Source: Naegleria lovaniensis (taxonomy: Eukaryota; Heterolobosea; Eutetramitea; Acrasida; Naegleriidae). From it: a stretch of 64,000 nucleotides of DNA. Location: positions 124,001 through 188,000 of the forward strand of contig NW_025407861.1 in assembly GCF_003324165.1 (NCBI RefSeq). Reading direction: 5' to 3'. The position numbers and the translations under genes are program-made. Of the stretch, positions 10,187 through 21,000 are shown piece after piece; the first letter of the stretch is position 1, and each line of letters opens with the position of its first letter. A model generated the notes under the pieces. The model saw nothing but the letters and a program-made list of their open reading frames with translations, did not search any database and was not told where the DNA came from.

Positions 10187-11747
10187 CTAAACATTTGTAA
10201 ACAGAAGTCTCTTGATTTGATTCAATCTATGGACGAGAATTCTGTCATCCTTATAAACGTATAGACGGTTCATGTCATTGACCTTGCTTTTAACAAGGAA
10301 GGTTGTTCGCTTTGTTTTCTCCTTTGCAGTACTTTCCTTTACAACTTCGTTCTCTGCTCTACAAGCTTTCTGTTTCAAAATTGTCTGTTCTTCGCTTTGC
10401 ACTCGCTTCTTGAAATCTTCTTGCGAAACATTCACAATATTGTCAATTACGTAGTTTGTCATAGCGCTCAAACTCAAACCAAATTTTTCTGGTTCCATCC
10501 ATTCATAGTATTCATTGTCTTTCTTAAACCATGTATTTTGATGTTTTGAGTATTTTCTTGTCGCCTGTTTAAACTCTGACAAGAATTGTAAAAAGCAATA
10601 TTTGAGGGATGAATCAAAGCTGGACCCCTTTTTCAAAGTCTTGACTTTGTTAATAAAATCAATGGTTTGTCTGTAACCTATTGCTCTATAGGGAACAGTA
10701 TGATCCAATAATATACCTTGCTGTAATAGCCCATACACTTCTTCTATTAACCCAAGCTCCACAAGCTCTTCGCATCTTTTTTCTAACCTGGGATATAGTT
10801 TGTATCTGTCTAGATACAAAATGGCTCCTCTAATATCTAAATTATTTTCAATAGATTTACAATTCAATTCACCGTACTTGTATTGCTTCATTGTCTTTCC
10901 TGTAGTGGTCACAATATGATATGCTCTATTTAATCTATACAAATCGTTTCTGTGAATTTTTGAGGCATATTCAGGATCCAACTCTTGAAGAATTTTATAT
11001 CTTCTGTCCCATTCAGTAGATGAAATTTTGGACGAATCATCACGTGATAATAGAGATATAGTTTGTGGTTGTGAGTGTTCTGGTACAACTCCATTAATGA
11101 AAGCGTCAATATAATAGGCAGAACCTCCTACGAGAATTGGTATCCTATTTCGGGAAAGAATTTCAGAGCATAAATTATGAGCATCTTTGTAAAAATGGTG
11201 CACTGTGTATTGATGTTGAACATCATGAGCACATTGTTTTAACGAAACATTATCTATCAGGTGATGAGGAATGTTTTGCATTTCATCCTTAGAAATTTTG
11301 TTACTACCAATTGTACATTCATGATACATTTGCACAGAATCAACATTGATTATTTCTCCATTCAGTCGTTTTGCTAATTCTATGGACAATCTTTTAGTAC
11401 AATTTCAATTGTTAATAATTTTTAAAATTAATGAAATTGTGGATATTAAATAAATTGCTTTACAAATTAGTAATTGACGTACCCAGTCTTTGAATGGGTT
11501 ATTAATCGAACGAATAATTAAAAAGTGAACATACCTTTCCAGTTCCTGTTGCACCAGAAATTAAGAGAACCATGTTGGAGCCAAAACGATGGGTTGCTTC
11601 GGAATTGTTGGATGTGCTCCAATGAAAATTCGTCCTGCTTCTCCGAATATTGGCTGTTTCAATTGAAAGAGTTGAGGCACTAAATTTAATGTGTTGGAGT
11701 GCCAGGCATTTTGTTGTTTGAAGTTTTTGACTTCTCCGCATGAACAT
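10187..11747 (-). CDS. TRIT1: tRNA dimethylallyltransferase
   Basis: Transfers the dimethylallyl group from DMAPP to A37 of tRNAs reading UNN codons (MiaA/Mod5/TRIT1 family). I read three exons on the minus strand: 11747-11535, a 5-nt microexon 11487-11483, and 11390-10187, giving 473 residues. Exon 1 has a basic Ser/Thr-rich leader (mitochondrial-type) and then LLISGATGTGK. The microexon ACTGG plus the first base of exon 3 supplies T-G, restoring the P-loop GATGTGK-TG-LSIELAKRL. Downstream are the family motifs INVDSVQMY, NKISKDEM...HHLID, ILVGGSAYYIDA and VPYRAIGYRQ. A shorter start at the Met just before VLLISGATG is possible. The introns are 47 and 92 nt. Confidence 0.85.
11483..11487 (-). 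other. TRIT1: 5-nt microexon of TRIT1
   Basis: On the minus strand the sequence reads CAAAG|ACTGG|GTACGT, that is, a 5-nt exon flanked by an AG acceptor and a strong GTACGT donor. Without it, exon 1 (ending in AAG, phase 0) and exon 3 (starting one base before the TTG TCC ATA frame) do not join in frame. With it, codons ACT GGA are made across two junctions and the P-loop is completed. Confidence 0.75.
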
Positions 11748-11909
11748 TTTTTTGTCTTGTCTTTCGCTTTCATTGTAAACTTTATAGCTGGTTGACTAAA
11801 AAAATCATGAAAAATTTGTTGAAAAAAATACGCCAAAATCACACATTGTAAGTCTCATATTCATCTTTTTTCGTATCTCACAACAAATTCCATCAACAAC
11901 AGATAAGCA

Positions 11910-12197
11910 ATGTCAGTGGGTAAAGGTACACAAAGCTTCGGTTTGAGACACACCAAGACACACGGATTGTGTCCTCGTTGTGGTAGAAGATCTTTCCACA
12001 TCCAAAAGAAGACCTGTGGATCTTGTGCTTATCCATCTCCAAAGATGAGAAAGTACCAATGGGCATACAAGGCCATCAGAAGAAACACAACTGGAACTGG
12101 CAGATGCCGTTATTTGAAGGTCGTCAAGAGAAAGGAAAAGAACGGATGGAAGGAAGGATCCACACCAAAGGCAGCCACAAACACCAAACAAAACTAA
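11910..12197 (+). CDS. RPL37: 60S ribosomal protein eL37
   Basis: Single exon, 95 residues. It is a zinc-binding protein of the large cytosolic ribosomal subunit. Visible landmarks are [13 protein letters not shown], a C-x2-C/C-x2-C zinc site (CPRC and CGSC, 14 residues apart), the block [20 protein letters not shown], and a basic C terminus EGSTPKAA. Length matches the family. It is divergent from the TRIT1 gene, with about 160 nt between the two starts. Confidence 0.95.
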   Translation: MSVGKGTQSFGLRHTKTHGLCPRCGRRSFHIQKKTCGSCAYPSPKMRKYQWAYKAIRRNTTGTGRCRYLKVVKRKEKNGWKEGSTPKAATNTKQN

Positions 12198-12217
12198 ATT
12201 GTTGGTCAATAAAAACT

Positions 12218-12808
12218 TTATAAATTAATCAAGTAATTAATACCTCTTACTGAGAGTATCGTCATGCCAACAACGGACAGGGTTAAACCTTTCGCAGAGC
12301 ACAGGAATTCTGGAATAATGCAAAACGGTCTCTCTCCGAGCATGCCCAAGCAACACCACGATTCCCTTTGCAGAGTGAAGAGTGACCCTTCCCGACCATA
12401 CCACACCCAAATGCAAAGAATTGGCATTGCATAGCTTAGCGCATATTGCACCATTTTGGACAAGGCTGTTCTCACCCAATAACCAGTTGATGTTTGGATG
12501 GCAGAAAGTTTTCGTTCTCGTTCTTTCCATCGACGTTCAAGCTTGGCATATTGTGCAAATGTTGAAGGTGTATTAAAAGCGATTGATTTCTTCTTAAGCA
12601 GGGCAATTTCTCGCTCAAGTTTCTTCACAGAATAATTCAAAAGATAATTATGAACAAGTTTTTTCCAAATAATGTAAGCTATATGGGATATCAATACGCT
12701 AAAGGCAATAATTATGATGATATTTTCCGATTTTAACTGATTGAATTGAGAGTGGAGATGATTTCCGATTGACCATAAAGTACTGGTTGATGTGCTGTTG
12801 TTTGTCAT
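12218..12808 (-). CDS. GET1: GET1/WRB, tail-anchored protein insertion receptor
   Basis: A 196-residue ER membrane protein of the CHD5/WRB/Get1 family. With Get2/CAML it forms the receptor that takes tail-anchored proteins from GET3 and inserts them in the ER. It has one TM helix at about residues 30-49 (IIIIIAFSVLISHIAYIIW), a cytosolic coiled coil at about 58-108 containing the hallmark TFAQYAKLERRWKERERK, and a C-terminal pair of TM helices (ALSYAMPILCIWVWYG and a segment near 175-190). Length and order match the family. The start MTNNST follows a short leader. The gene ends 20 nt beyond the eL37 stop (convergent). Confidence 0.85.
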   Translation of the reverse strand: MTNNSTSTSTLWSIGNHLHSQFNQLKSENIIIIIAFSVLISHIAYIIWKKLVHNYLLNYSVKKLEREIALLKKKSIAFNTPSTFAQYAKLERRWKERERKLSAIQTSTGYWVRTALSKMVQYALSYAMPILCIWVWYGREGSLFTLQRESWCCLGMLGERPFCIIPEFLCSAKGLTLSVVGMTILSVRGINYLINL

Positions 12809-13004
12809 GGCTGATACCTATTTGCAAATTTTTGTTACATTGTTTTATTTTGGAAGTGATACAAATTCAAGTGTAGGTAACAACATTCAGGTTCTGTCCC
12901 CTTTTGATTTTGCATTATTGTTGAGTAAGGTTATCCCAGTTCTATGATTGCAACGTTCTGTCTGACTCTTTTTGCCTTTGCAGTGAGGCTAACCCAACAA
13001 AAAA

Positions 13005-15643
13005 ATGCTTGCAAACTCAGAAACAGGGTTTAGGCTGGCAACGCTGGATGAAGATTTCTTCTTGGACCAATATGTTGAGGACTCTCGAGGAGACAATTAT
13101 ACAACAACTCTTTATGAGATACCTCCCAACGAAACCGAAGATACTACTCTCGGGATGTCAGACAACAAGGGTTATTTCAAGTAAGTAATCTCGAATCGTT
13201 TTGTATTGAGGTAGTTAATTCGGATCATCTCACTTTTAGACTATTCAACATACAACAAAACAAGTATTCAATTTTTAAATTATTTGTACAGGACGACCAT
13301 CAATTTATTCCATTAAACACACCATGGAAACAATTTAAATTTATTCCATACCATCCACTGTCAACTCCAAGAACAATGAGGGCAAGAATGCTGATGGAGG
13401 AAGAAATGCAACAATCTGACGTTCCGTGTTATCATGAAACTTCCTCTTTCAAAATTTGTTTTATTCAAAACTTCTCTAATAAGGTGCTGTTTTCCACAGT
13501 TCATTTCGGAAATTCATACTTTGAAAATGACAGCATATATGCTCGATCTTGCAAGGTGTTTACGTGCGGTCAACACGACGACATTATAACTTGCATTGAC
13601 GCTGACAGTGATTATCTTGTTTCAGGAACTCAGAACGGCGACATCAAAGTTTGGCTCCACAAAGAAGATAGCAAGAAGAGTAATGAAGATGAATCGTTTG
13701 AGCTGTATTGGACCATATCAAAAGCACACAAGACAAACACTCTTACAAAATTAGTTATACTACAATCAACTATTGGAGTAAATAGAGGTACATATATTAT
13801 TAGTGGAGGAGGACCATCTGGAATTTTACAAATGTATGTCAATTTTTTTTGTGTTTTGATTTCATAACACAACCACAGACATAATATTCAGAAAAAGCAA
13901 TCAATTCAACAAATAGTTTTAGAATCATGTCCTCTAAATTACATGAAGTGCTTTTTACCGTCGTGTGCGATAATTGCCTGCAACGATTTGGGTACAGTGT
14001 ACTTGTATTCTGAATCGGAAAGCGAGAACACATTTCTTAACTTGAGCAATAATTATTATATATTGTCAGATTCTAAGGTAAGTGCAATTTCTCATGAAGG
14101 CTGTTTACGCTTATCATGCCACTAGATCAGAGTCACTTCTGCGACATGTTTTTTTATGGGGAATGAAATTATTAATGTGTTTGCAGTCATTTTCTTAGAT
14201 GATTCCAACCAAATTATGAACAATTCCATTCGCTTCTACATTGGTCAATTGCTTGTAATTGAATATTCTTTTGAAACTCCCATTCTATTTTGTACAGTTT
14301 TAAACCTAAAGAAGAGCGTCAACCTTAAAAGTTCTATGCCGTTTGCTGGGTCTCATCTAGTTGCTTGCGATAAAGATGGTAAAGGACATGTCTGGTTAAT
14401 TGATGAAATCATTGCTCAAATTTCCAGAGTGAACTCCCAACAAGAAGTAACAGTCACAGATGTGATGGACAAAAAAAACCAAGTATCCACGAGCAATTCA
14501 CATGATCTTCAACAATATTTACTTGAGCCTGAAAACCATGATCTTCTCCAGGACAACGCATCATCTTGTTCAGATGATGAACTCTTTTCTGATGTAATGT
14601 CCACCATTACGGATGTTTCAACTATTTCACTACCAAGAGAACCCTCTTCTTTACTACCAAATCCATATCCTATGCCCAGTGGCAAAATCAATAGTGGTGG
14701 CAAGTCTGACAACCAGACGAGTTGTGACAACGATGAGGCCTTAGAGGAACCAACCCCAACACCACAACCACGTTCGCTTAGATCTGTACCAACGATAACA
14801 CCTCAAAAACACATTGAGGATCGTCCAATGAAAAAACAAGTTTTGAACCAAGAATTAGTGTTAGACGGCTCAGCACAAAACCTTGAGAATTTTCAAACCA
14901 GTAATGAGCTTGACGAATATGGTTTTACTCTGACTAGTTCAAAACCACGACGATTGAGGACACAACCAGAAACTACCAAACTCAATCCAAGCCAACCTCA
15001 AACATCAACTAGTCCAGAAACTTCACAAGATGAAACAGCACGAACCAAGTCACCCATCCTTGTTCCACATCCCAAGTCTCCCAATAACAATTCAACAGAT
15101 TTGTCAGGCGCTCAAGATTGCTCCACTGCAGTGGAAAAACATCAACAACTGCTTTCAAATGAAGACTGTTCGAACACCCTACCGCTTGCTCCCTCCATCA
15201 TTCCAAATTCTTCTCGAAGACTCGAGTATCGTCTTGCAAGAAAGCAAGCAGAACAGTTCAACGAAGAGGCAGCACGGTTAGCCATACAAGAACAGAAAGC
15301 TTTGTTTCAAAAGAATGAAGCTGAGAAAGTTCTCAACTATTCTCCAGATGATGCAATGTTTGGAAATATAGGTTCCAACGCCAGTCAGCAAGATAAGATT
15401 GAAACCTTTGAGACACGAGTTCGGAAACAAGTGAACAAAAAGTATCTCAAAGAAGCAAAGGAAAGACCTTCTTTGATGGATCTCTACAACAAAGATGATT
15501 GGGAAAAGGAAATAACCCTTCAATCAACCGGACCGAGAATAATATATTCAATCGGTGTAGATCATTTCGAAAAACCGTCTCCGCACTCAAAAACTGAAAA
15601 TGAATACATCAGGAAATATTTAAAACAAAATCCAATCGTTTAA
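13005..15643 (+). CDS. WD40-like protein with long disordered tail, four exons
   Basis: Exons 13005-13180, 13240-13833, 13879-14077 and 14126-15643 give 828 residues; introns are 59, 45 and 48 nt, and frame is kept at every junction. The N-terminal half has WD40-like strands (DDIITCIDADSDYLVSGTQNGDIKVWL, near residue 185; ACDKDGKGHVWLIDE near 400), so a degenerate beta-propeller is likely. Residues about 430-740 are low-complexity, rich in Ser, Thr, Pro and Gln with acidic patches. The end carries a helical segment (RLEYRLARKQAEQFNEEAAR) and a conserved-looking tail, MDLYNKDDWEKEITLQSTGP. I do not recognise the family. A scaffold or adaptor function is a guess from the architecture only. Confidence 0.7.
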
Positions 15644-15699
15644 AGTTTAAACAAATTACTACATAATAAATTTAAATTAAGTTAATCGACAATGTTCCG

Positions 15700-15922
15700 T
15701 TAATTGCTAGCTGGCTTTGTTTCTGTCTTGTATTCAAAAGCCTTGGAGTCTAAATATTCAGGTCTCGAGAATTCTCTGTAACCTTTTATCACCACACTAA
15801 ATTTAATCCGATGATGATTTCGTATGAAAATTAATTTGCCATCGCACACGGCAAACTTACCGAGCAAAAATGATGGCACCCAGAATTTTCAAATCTGTTC
15901 CATGAACCACAGACAAACCCAT
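15700..15922 (-). CDS. Small 52-residue single-TM protein, two exons
   Basis: Too short to appear as a plain ORF. On the minus strand an ATG at 15922 follows an A-rich leader (aaaacaaaaaATGG). Exon 1 (15922-15861) ends at a GTAAGT donor; a 64-nt intron ends in AAATTTAG; exon 2 (15796-15700) ends in TAA. The product begins MGLSVVHGTDLKILGAIIFA, continues RVVIKGYREFSRPEYLDSK, and ends TETKPASN. One hydrophobic stretch at about residues 11-24 could be a TM helix followed by basic residues. The pattern resembles small subunits of mitochondrial respiratory or import complexes, but I cannot assign it. Leader, splice signals and a clean frame support a real gene. Confidence 0.6.
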
Positions 15923-16081
15923 TTTTTGTTTTGGTGAAAATGTTAAAGAGAAGAAAGTGAAGCCTGTTCATTCTACATCCAAAATATGTGTCGATGGATC
16001 TGAATTCACAACATGCTTCAGGTTCTTTGAGAATACATTTAGTAATATTTAAAAATAATGCACTAGTGAAACGTGAAAAAA

Positions 16082-17944
16082 ATGTTCGGAAGTAATGCAC
16101 AACCACCGCTTGATGTGATGGATACACAAGAACCTCAACATTTTGAATCTCTGAGGAGAGGAATATTTAAAACGCCTATCGGAAACTCCTCATTCAAGCC
16201 CTATTCAACAAACTCTAAACTATTACTCAATCATCATCGAGCATCTATCGTTGGTTCGACTGAAAATAAGAATTCCAATGTAGACATTGCCACCGAACTT
16301 GCTGTATATGATACTATTACAAATAATGATGTATATAATTTCAAAGAAAGAACACGGTTAGGACCTATTGGTATTTTTGACGAAGATGATGTAATGCAAG
16401 ACGAAATAGATCAACAACAACAACAACGATTTGAAAGTAGTTTTTGCTCGTCAAAAAAGAGTACTCTATCAACTTCTAGGCCACGAGTTTCCAGAACTAC
16501 TAGTTCAAACACTCATTTTGAAAAATACTACGAAATTAAACGCAATATAGAAAAAGAATTATTATGCAAGCCTTCTCCTAAGAATAATGTGAAAGAGCAA
16601 TTACAACTATCAACATGGGACCAAAATATTGCAATGACCTCAAAGAAAGAGTTACAATCCAAGTTACAATCGGCACAAAAAACTGTTGACTCTTTTCTAA
16701 AGGATATTGAAAAAGAAATACAGCAAGAACGTATGCGACTTGCACAATCCAAGCCTATCCAGCCACCACCATCAACAGAACCACCACAGGTTCAACCTCC
16801 CTCAATACCACCACAAACAACTTCTAATATTCAACCCACGCCTGTTATCAATGTGAAACCTATGGTGCAACCTCAACCTACTATTTCTCAACCTATTGTA
16901 CAACCTTTGATACAACAACCGTCAGTGCAACCAACTGTAAATCCTCCTCAGATTGTGAAAGTGCCACAACCTCAAGTTAATGCCCAACCCATTGTCACGC
17001 CATCAACTACTACTCCTCAGATTGTGAGAGTGCCACAACGTCCTTCTACTGAACCAGTATCCATATCACAATCCAAAATACAAGTTCCATCACAAGGTAC
17101 AAGAACAAGAGCCTATATGAGAGCAAAATTCTTTATGGACAAACTTGATGATATGAATGCAGTTGTGAAACAATTTGAAAATGACAAGTCATTTAAAAGC
17201 TCAAGACTGGACATCAAGAGAAGTATAAATGGACCATTTAATAGAGCTGCAGATGATGAAGATGCCATCAATAATGTTAAGAATGATTTCTTCCAAGCAT
17301 TTAACACTTTTAAACAATCTCAAGATCCTATACCAAATGGAAAATTCTATTATTCTCTCGTTCTCTTTGCTAATACGCTCATAGAAAACGCCTGTTCACA
17401 AGCCACCGATCTCAAAAAAGTATTCCCGTACGCTAGGATAACAGCACAGTTAATGGCAATTATGCCAGAAGTATTATATGTGGTGATGGGCACCATTCAT
17501 TCTAAATGTCTATTCACAATTCCATATTATCCAAATGCACAATCAAAAGATGAATTCAAGAAATTATATGGATTTGAAGAGGATGAAGATGAATCAACAT
17601 TCGTCAGAAGAATGAAAGAAATGATCATTCTATATGCATCTATTATTCAAACAGACGTTATTGGACATGAGTATGGGTTAGACAAGGGTTGGGAATGGCT
17701 TGCGGCTGTTCTAAATTTGCAGCCCGTCAAATATACGATTGAAATGGTAGATGCATTTGTGAAGATTGCCGGTCACAAATTAGAACAAGCTTACAAACTC
17801 CAATTTGCAAAACTTTTACACTATCTTGAAGTGCACTTCATACCAAATTTACCTCCGAATTCTGACCAAGGCTCAATAACAAGACTCAACCTTTTGATTA
17901 CCAACTACAAGAAAGACAAAATCATCCCTCCACCTATCAAGTGA
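16082..17944 (+). CDS. GLE1: GLE1-like mRNA export factor
   Basis: Single exon, 620 residues from the ATG of MFGSN. GLE1 sits on the cytoplasmic face of the nuclear pore and, with IP6, activates the DEAD-box helicase DBP5 to release exported mRNPs. The C-terminal 260 residues match the HEAT-like GLE1 domain: IPYYPNAQSKDEFKKLYGF, FVRRMKEMIILYASIIQTD, GLDKGWEWLAAVLN, and AGHKLEQAYKLQFAKLL. Residues about 160-225 form a coiled coil, and 225-340 are Pro/Gln-rich with repeated phrases (PPQIVKVPQ, TPQIVRVPQ). The N terminus carries an FG dipeptide. It lies head-to-head with the small membrane protein gene, 159 nt apart. Confidence 0.85.
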   Translation: MFGSNAQPPLDVMDTQEPQHFESLRRGIFKTPIGNSSFKPYSTNSKLLLNHHRASIVGSTENKNSNVDIATELAVYDTITNNDVYNFKERTRLGPIGIFDEDDVMQDEIDQQQQQRFESSFCSSKKSTLSTSRPRVSRTTSSNTHFEKYYEIKRNIEKELLCKPSPKNNVKEQLQLSTWDQNIAMTSKKELQSKLQSAQKTVDSFLKDIEKEIQQERMRLAQSKPIQPPPSTEPPQVQPPSIPPQTTSNIQPTPVINVKPMVQPQPTISQPIVQPLIQQPSVQPTVNPPQIVKVPQPQVNAQPIVTPSTTTPQIVRVPQRPSTEPVSISQSKIQVPSQGTRTRAYMRAKFFMDKLDDMNAVVKQFENDKSFKSSRLDIKRSINGPFNRAADDEDAINNVKNDFFQAFNTFKQSQDPIPNGKFYYSLVLFANTLIENACSQATDLKKVFPYARITAQLMAIMPEVLYVVMGTIHSKCLFTIPYYPNAQSKDEFKKLYGFEEDEDESTFVRRMKEMIILYASIIQTDVIGHEYGLDKGWEWLAAVLNLQPVKYTIEMVDAFVKIAGHKLEQAYKLQFAKLLHYLEVHFIPNLPPNSDQGSITRLNLLITNYKKDKIIPPPIK

Positions 17945-18007
17945 AAATGACAATCATCATTCCTATTTAATACTATCCAAGCCTTAGAACAAATAAAGTT
18001 TAATCCT

Positions 18008-21000
18008 TTATCGAAGCTTCTTTGTGAATAGCAATTCTCCATAATTTGTATCGGTCATATGGATGTTCTGCATATCAAAGTCCATCTCCGTTAACTCATC
18101 TTGTTTGTTGAATTGAGTTGGGACAATGCTCACCATTCTAGAAAGCCTATATCCCTTCTTTTGACGTTTAGAGAATCTATAAAGAGAGCAAGCTACGCAC
18201 ACACACAAACAAGCGCTAATACAAATAGACCCAAAAATACTTCCAATAACAATTCCAATGATTTGCAAAGTGTTTGAGGCAGTTCCACAATCGTCGCCAG
18301 TCCAACTAATCTCGCAATAACATTTACCAGAGACACACTTTCCATGAAGATTGCAAAAGTTTGGACAGGTGACTGTCTGACAAGCGGTAGAGTTGGTTTC
18401 ACATTGGTCTTGAGAGGCAGCACCAGCACTTGCTTTTGCATATTCTACATCTCCTGTTTGTATCACGTCAAACAAACATGATTGATAAAACTCATCGGTC
18501 AATCCTAAGTTACTGCAAACTCTCTCTGCCAATGCTTGAAGTGTCTTATTTTCAGTGGTAGCGGTCATGGCAGGAACAAAATCAACTGGATTAAGAGATT
18601 CATATGTTTCTGGTGGGACATAGAAAAATTTAGATTCAGTCTTTGGAACTCTCCAACTTTCTCCGAAAATGCTGTGAATTTCTACGGGAGAAGGAGTAGT
18701 AAGAACAACACCATTCCTTAATGTATATTCGTTATTGGGATTGCTATCTAAGGTGCCATACAAGCCACCACGATCACTTCCAGTGTAATTGGTGTCTTTT
18801 GATGGAGAGAAAGAAACACTAAGCCATCCAACACCATCATTCTTCAAACGAATTTGTCCCTTGAACCCTGTAGAAAACTTGATGACAACGATATTGAAAG
18901 GAATCACAGTACCGTTTTCTCCATAAACAAAGTTAGAAGGATCCTGTTCTTCTACCATAGTAGCTCCACCATTAAGCACATAAATAGCTTGTGTGGGAGG
19001 CTTAAAAGCAAGAGATTCTTTTGGAATGGTAGGAATTTCATTTGTAATAGGGTCTCTCTGATACTTGATCTGGTCGTAGAACTTTTGCAAGTTGGATGGA
19101 ATTTTAAAAGTAGAATTTGCTTCAACGCCAATCATATTGACTGTGGTTTTGGAAAGATCAACTAACTCTTGGTTAACATAGACTAGTACTTTTGATTTTC
19201 CATCAGATGTTACAACTACAGTATCATTTCCATTTGAAAATGCAATTGCTTTCATACATGACGTTTTAGAGGTTGATGTACACTGTTTCAATCGTCCCTG
19301 TAAATCCAACTCTGCAGATTTGTATAAATAAAACTCTCCTACAGAGTTAAAGGTATAATTCTGATTGTCGAGTGTTCTAATGTGAATATCTCCAAAGGCA
19401 AGTACTCTATTGAACAATTCGAATTCTTCAACTTTGTTACACATAGGTCCAGCGAATCCAGGGAAGCATGCACAAATATTGGGGCCTGTAAAGGTTAAAA
19501 AGTAAACAAGAATTAAAACTCTCTTTTCAAAAAAATACAACTTACCAACGCATGTACCATGCCCGTTACACCACTCACGATGAGCACAATGATATGTCGA
19601 GCAATCAGACTCTGTCCATCCCCACCGACATACACATTCATTCAGTCCTACGCACTTGCCTCTTTTAGCTCCACCACAGTTTGAAAAGTTTGAACATAGC
19701 GAGTTGTCAAAAGTAATGCAATCAAGTTCAGGAGGCACATAAGTAGCATCATTGATAAACAGTGTTGATGACGATTTAACAGTCAGAGAAACTGTGTTTG
19801 TCTTGCAATTGTAGGTTGCTGAACCATCTGTTCTATTTGAAGGAGAAAGAATAAGCTCTTGGTTGCTTGAAACAATGTTAATGTTCACTGGTCCCCACAT
19901 GGTAATTTTTAAAAGTAAACTAATAGGGTCTGTACCTTTCCAAACGAAATTGATCTTTTCCGGAGTTCCAACTTTTCCAAGCCATTCAAACGTGTAGTTG
20001 AATGTACTGTTATCTAGAAAACGAGCTCTGTATTTCCATTCTCCGCCTGTGGAAAGCTGACCTTGAAGATCTTCATGAAATCCGTTCGATGAGTTTACTC
20101 GAGTAGAGTCTACGCTGTTGGTTATTGCAGGAGTAATAACGTCGAAATTAGCCCAGTTCACAGATTGATCACAAATATAAGCATTCCATATGCTAACGTA
20201 GAAACACTTGTCGAAATTCACCATAATCGAGTTGGCTGGTATTATTCGAGAATTAATTGGATTAAATTCAGCAGGAAGAGTTAGGGAGTTGGACAGACAG
20301 CCATCCAGGTCGATAATGACCGCATGCTTGTAATTGTCAACTAAATTGGTTGTTTTTCCAACCAGAAGATAAAGAATGTTAGAATTATGGAATTTCAAGT
20401 TTTTCACCTTGTAGTCACCTTGTTCCATATGAGCCATAGCATCATTTTTGATGTCCAAGGCATTTGCTCTTCTATCACAATTGTCAACATAATTGAAAAA
20501 TTCTACACCATCCAAGAGCATAGGTTTGCCATCTCTGTGGAATTGAATTCCAACAATGGGCTGGCTTCTGTAATTTGCAAAGGAGCGATTGTAGGTAGAA
20601 TTGGGATTTTTGTAATCATTACCGCATCTATAACATCCAGTTTGGCAATTATTGGTATTACCCTTATTCTTTGATTCTCCAATGAAAATGCAATCTTTAA
20701 CTGTAAAGGAGTCTTGGTGAATCACGTTAAAAGTGTAGCCAATAGGATTATCTGCATAGATACTATCTTTCATTCTAATATCTCCTTGTACATAAGCAAA
20801 TTGGCCTTGTTGTCTATTTCTGAACGATACTAACTTTGTAAACTCAGCAACTGCCCAAGGATTTGCAGTAGTACCACAATAAATACGTTGAAAAATCTCC
20901 AACCTTGGATCCGTACAAACGAAGAAATCATGCCATAAATTCAGACCATGAACAGCGTTTGAATGCGCAGTGTTGTTAAAGAACTTTCCCCAATACCACT

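Noticed and set aside
11913-12209. 98-codon minus-strand open frame opposite eL37
   Set aside because: Exact antisense of a highly conserved ribosomal gene; a shadow of its codon bias.
15831-16127. 98-codon minus-strand open frame in front of GLE1
   Set aside because: It reads through the donor of the two-exon small gene and overlaps the GLE1 start; the spliced 52-residue model explains the region better.
19486-19545. In-frame 20-residue insertion inside an EGF-like module of the giant protein
   Set aside because: It has GTAAGT and TTTACAG ends and breaks the cysteine spacing; it is a 60-nt intron that happens to lack stops.
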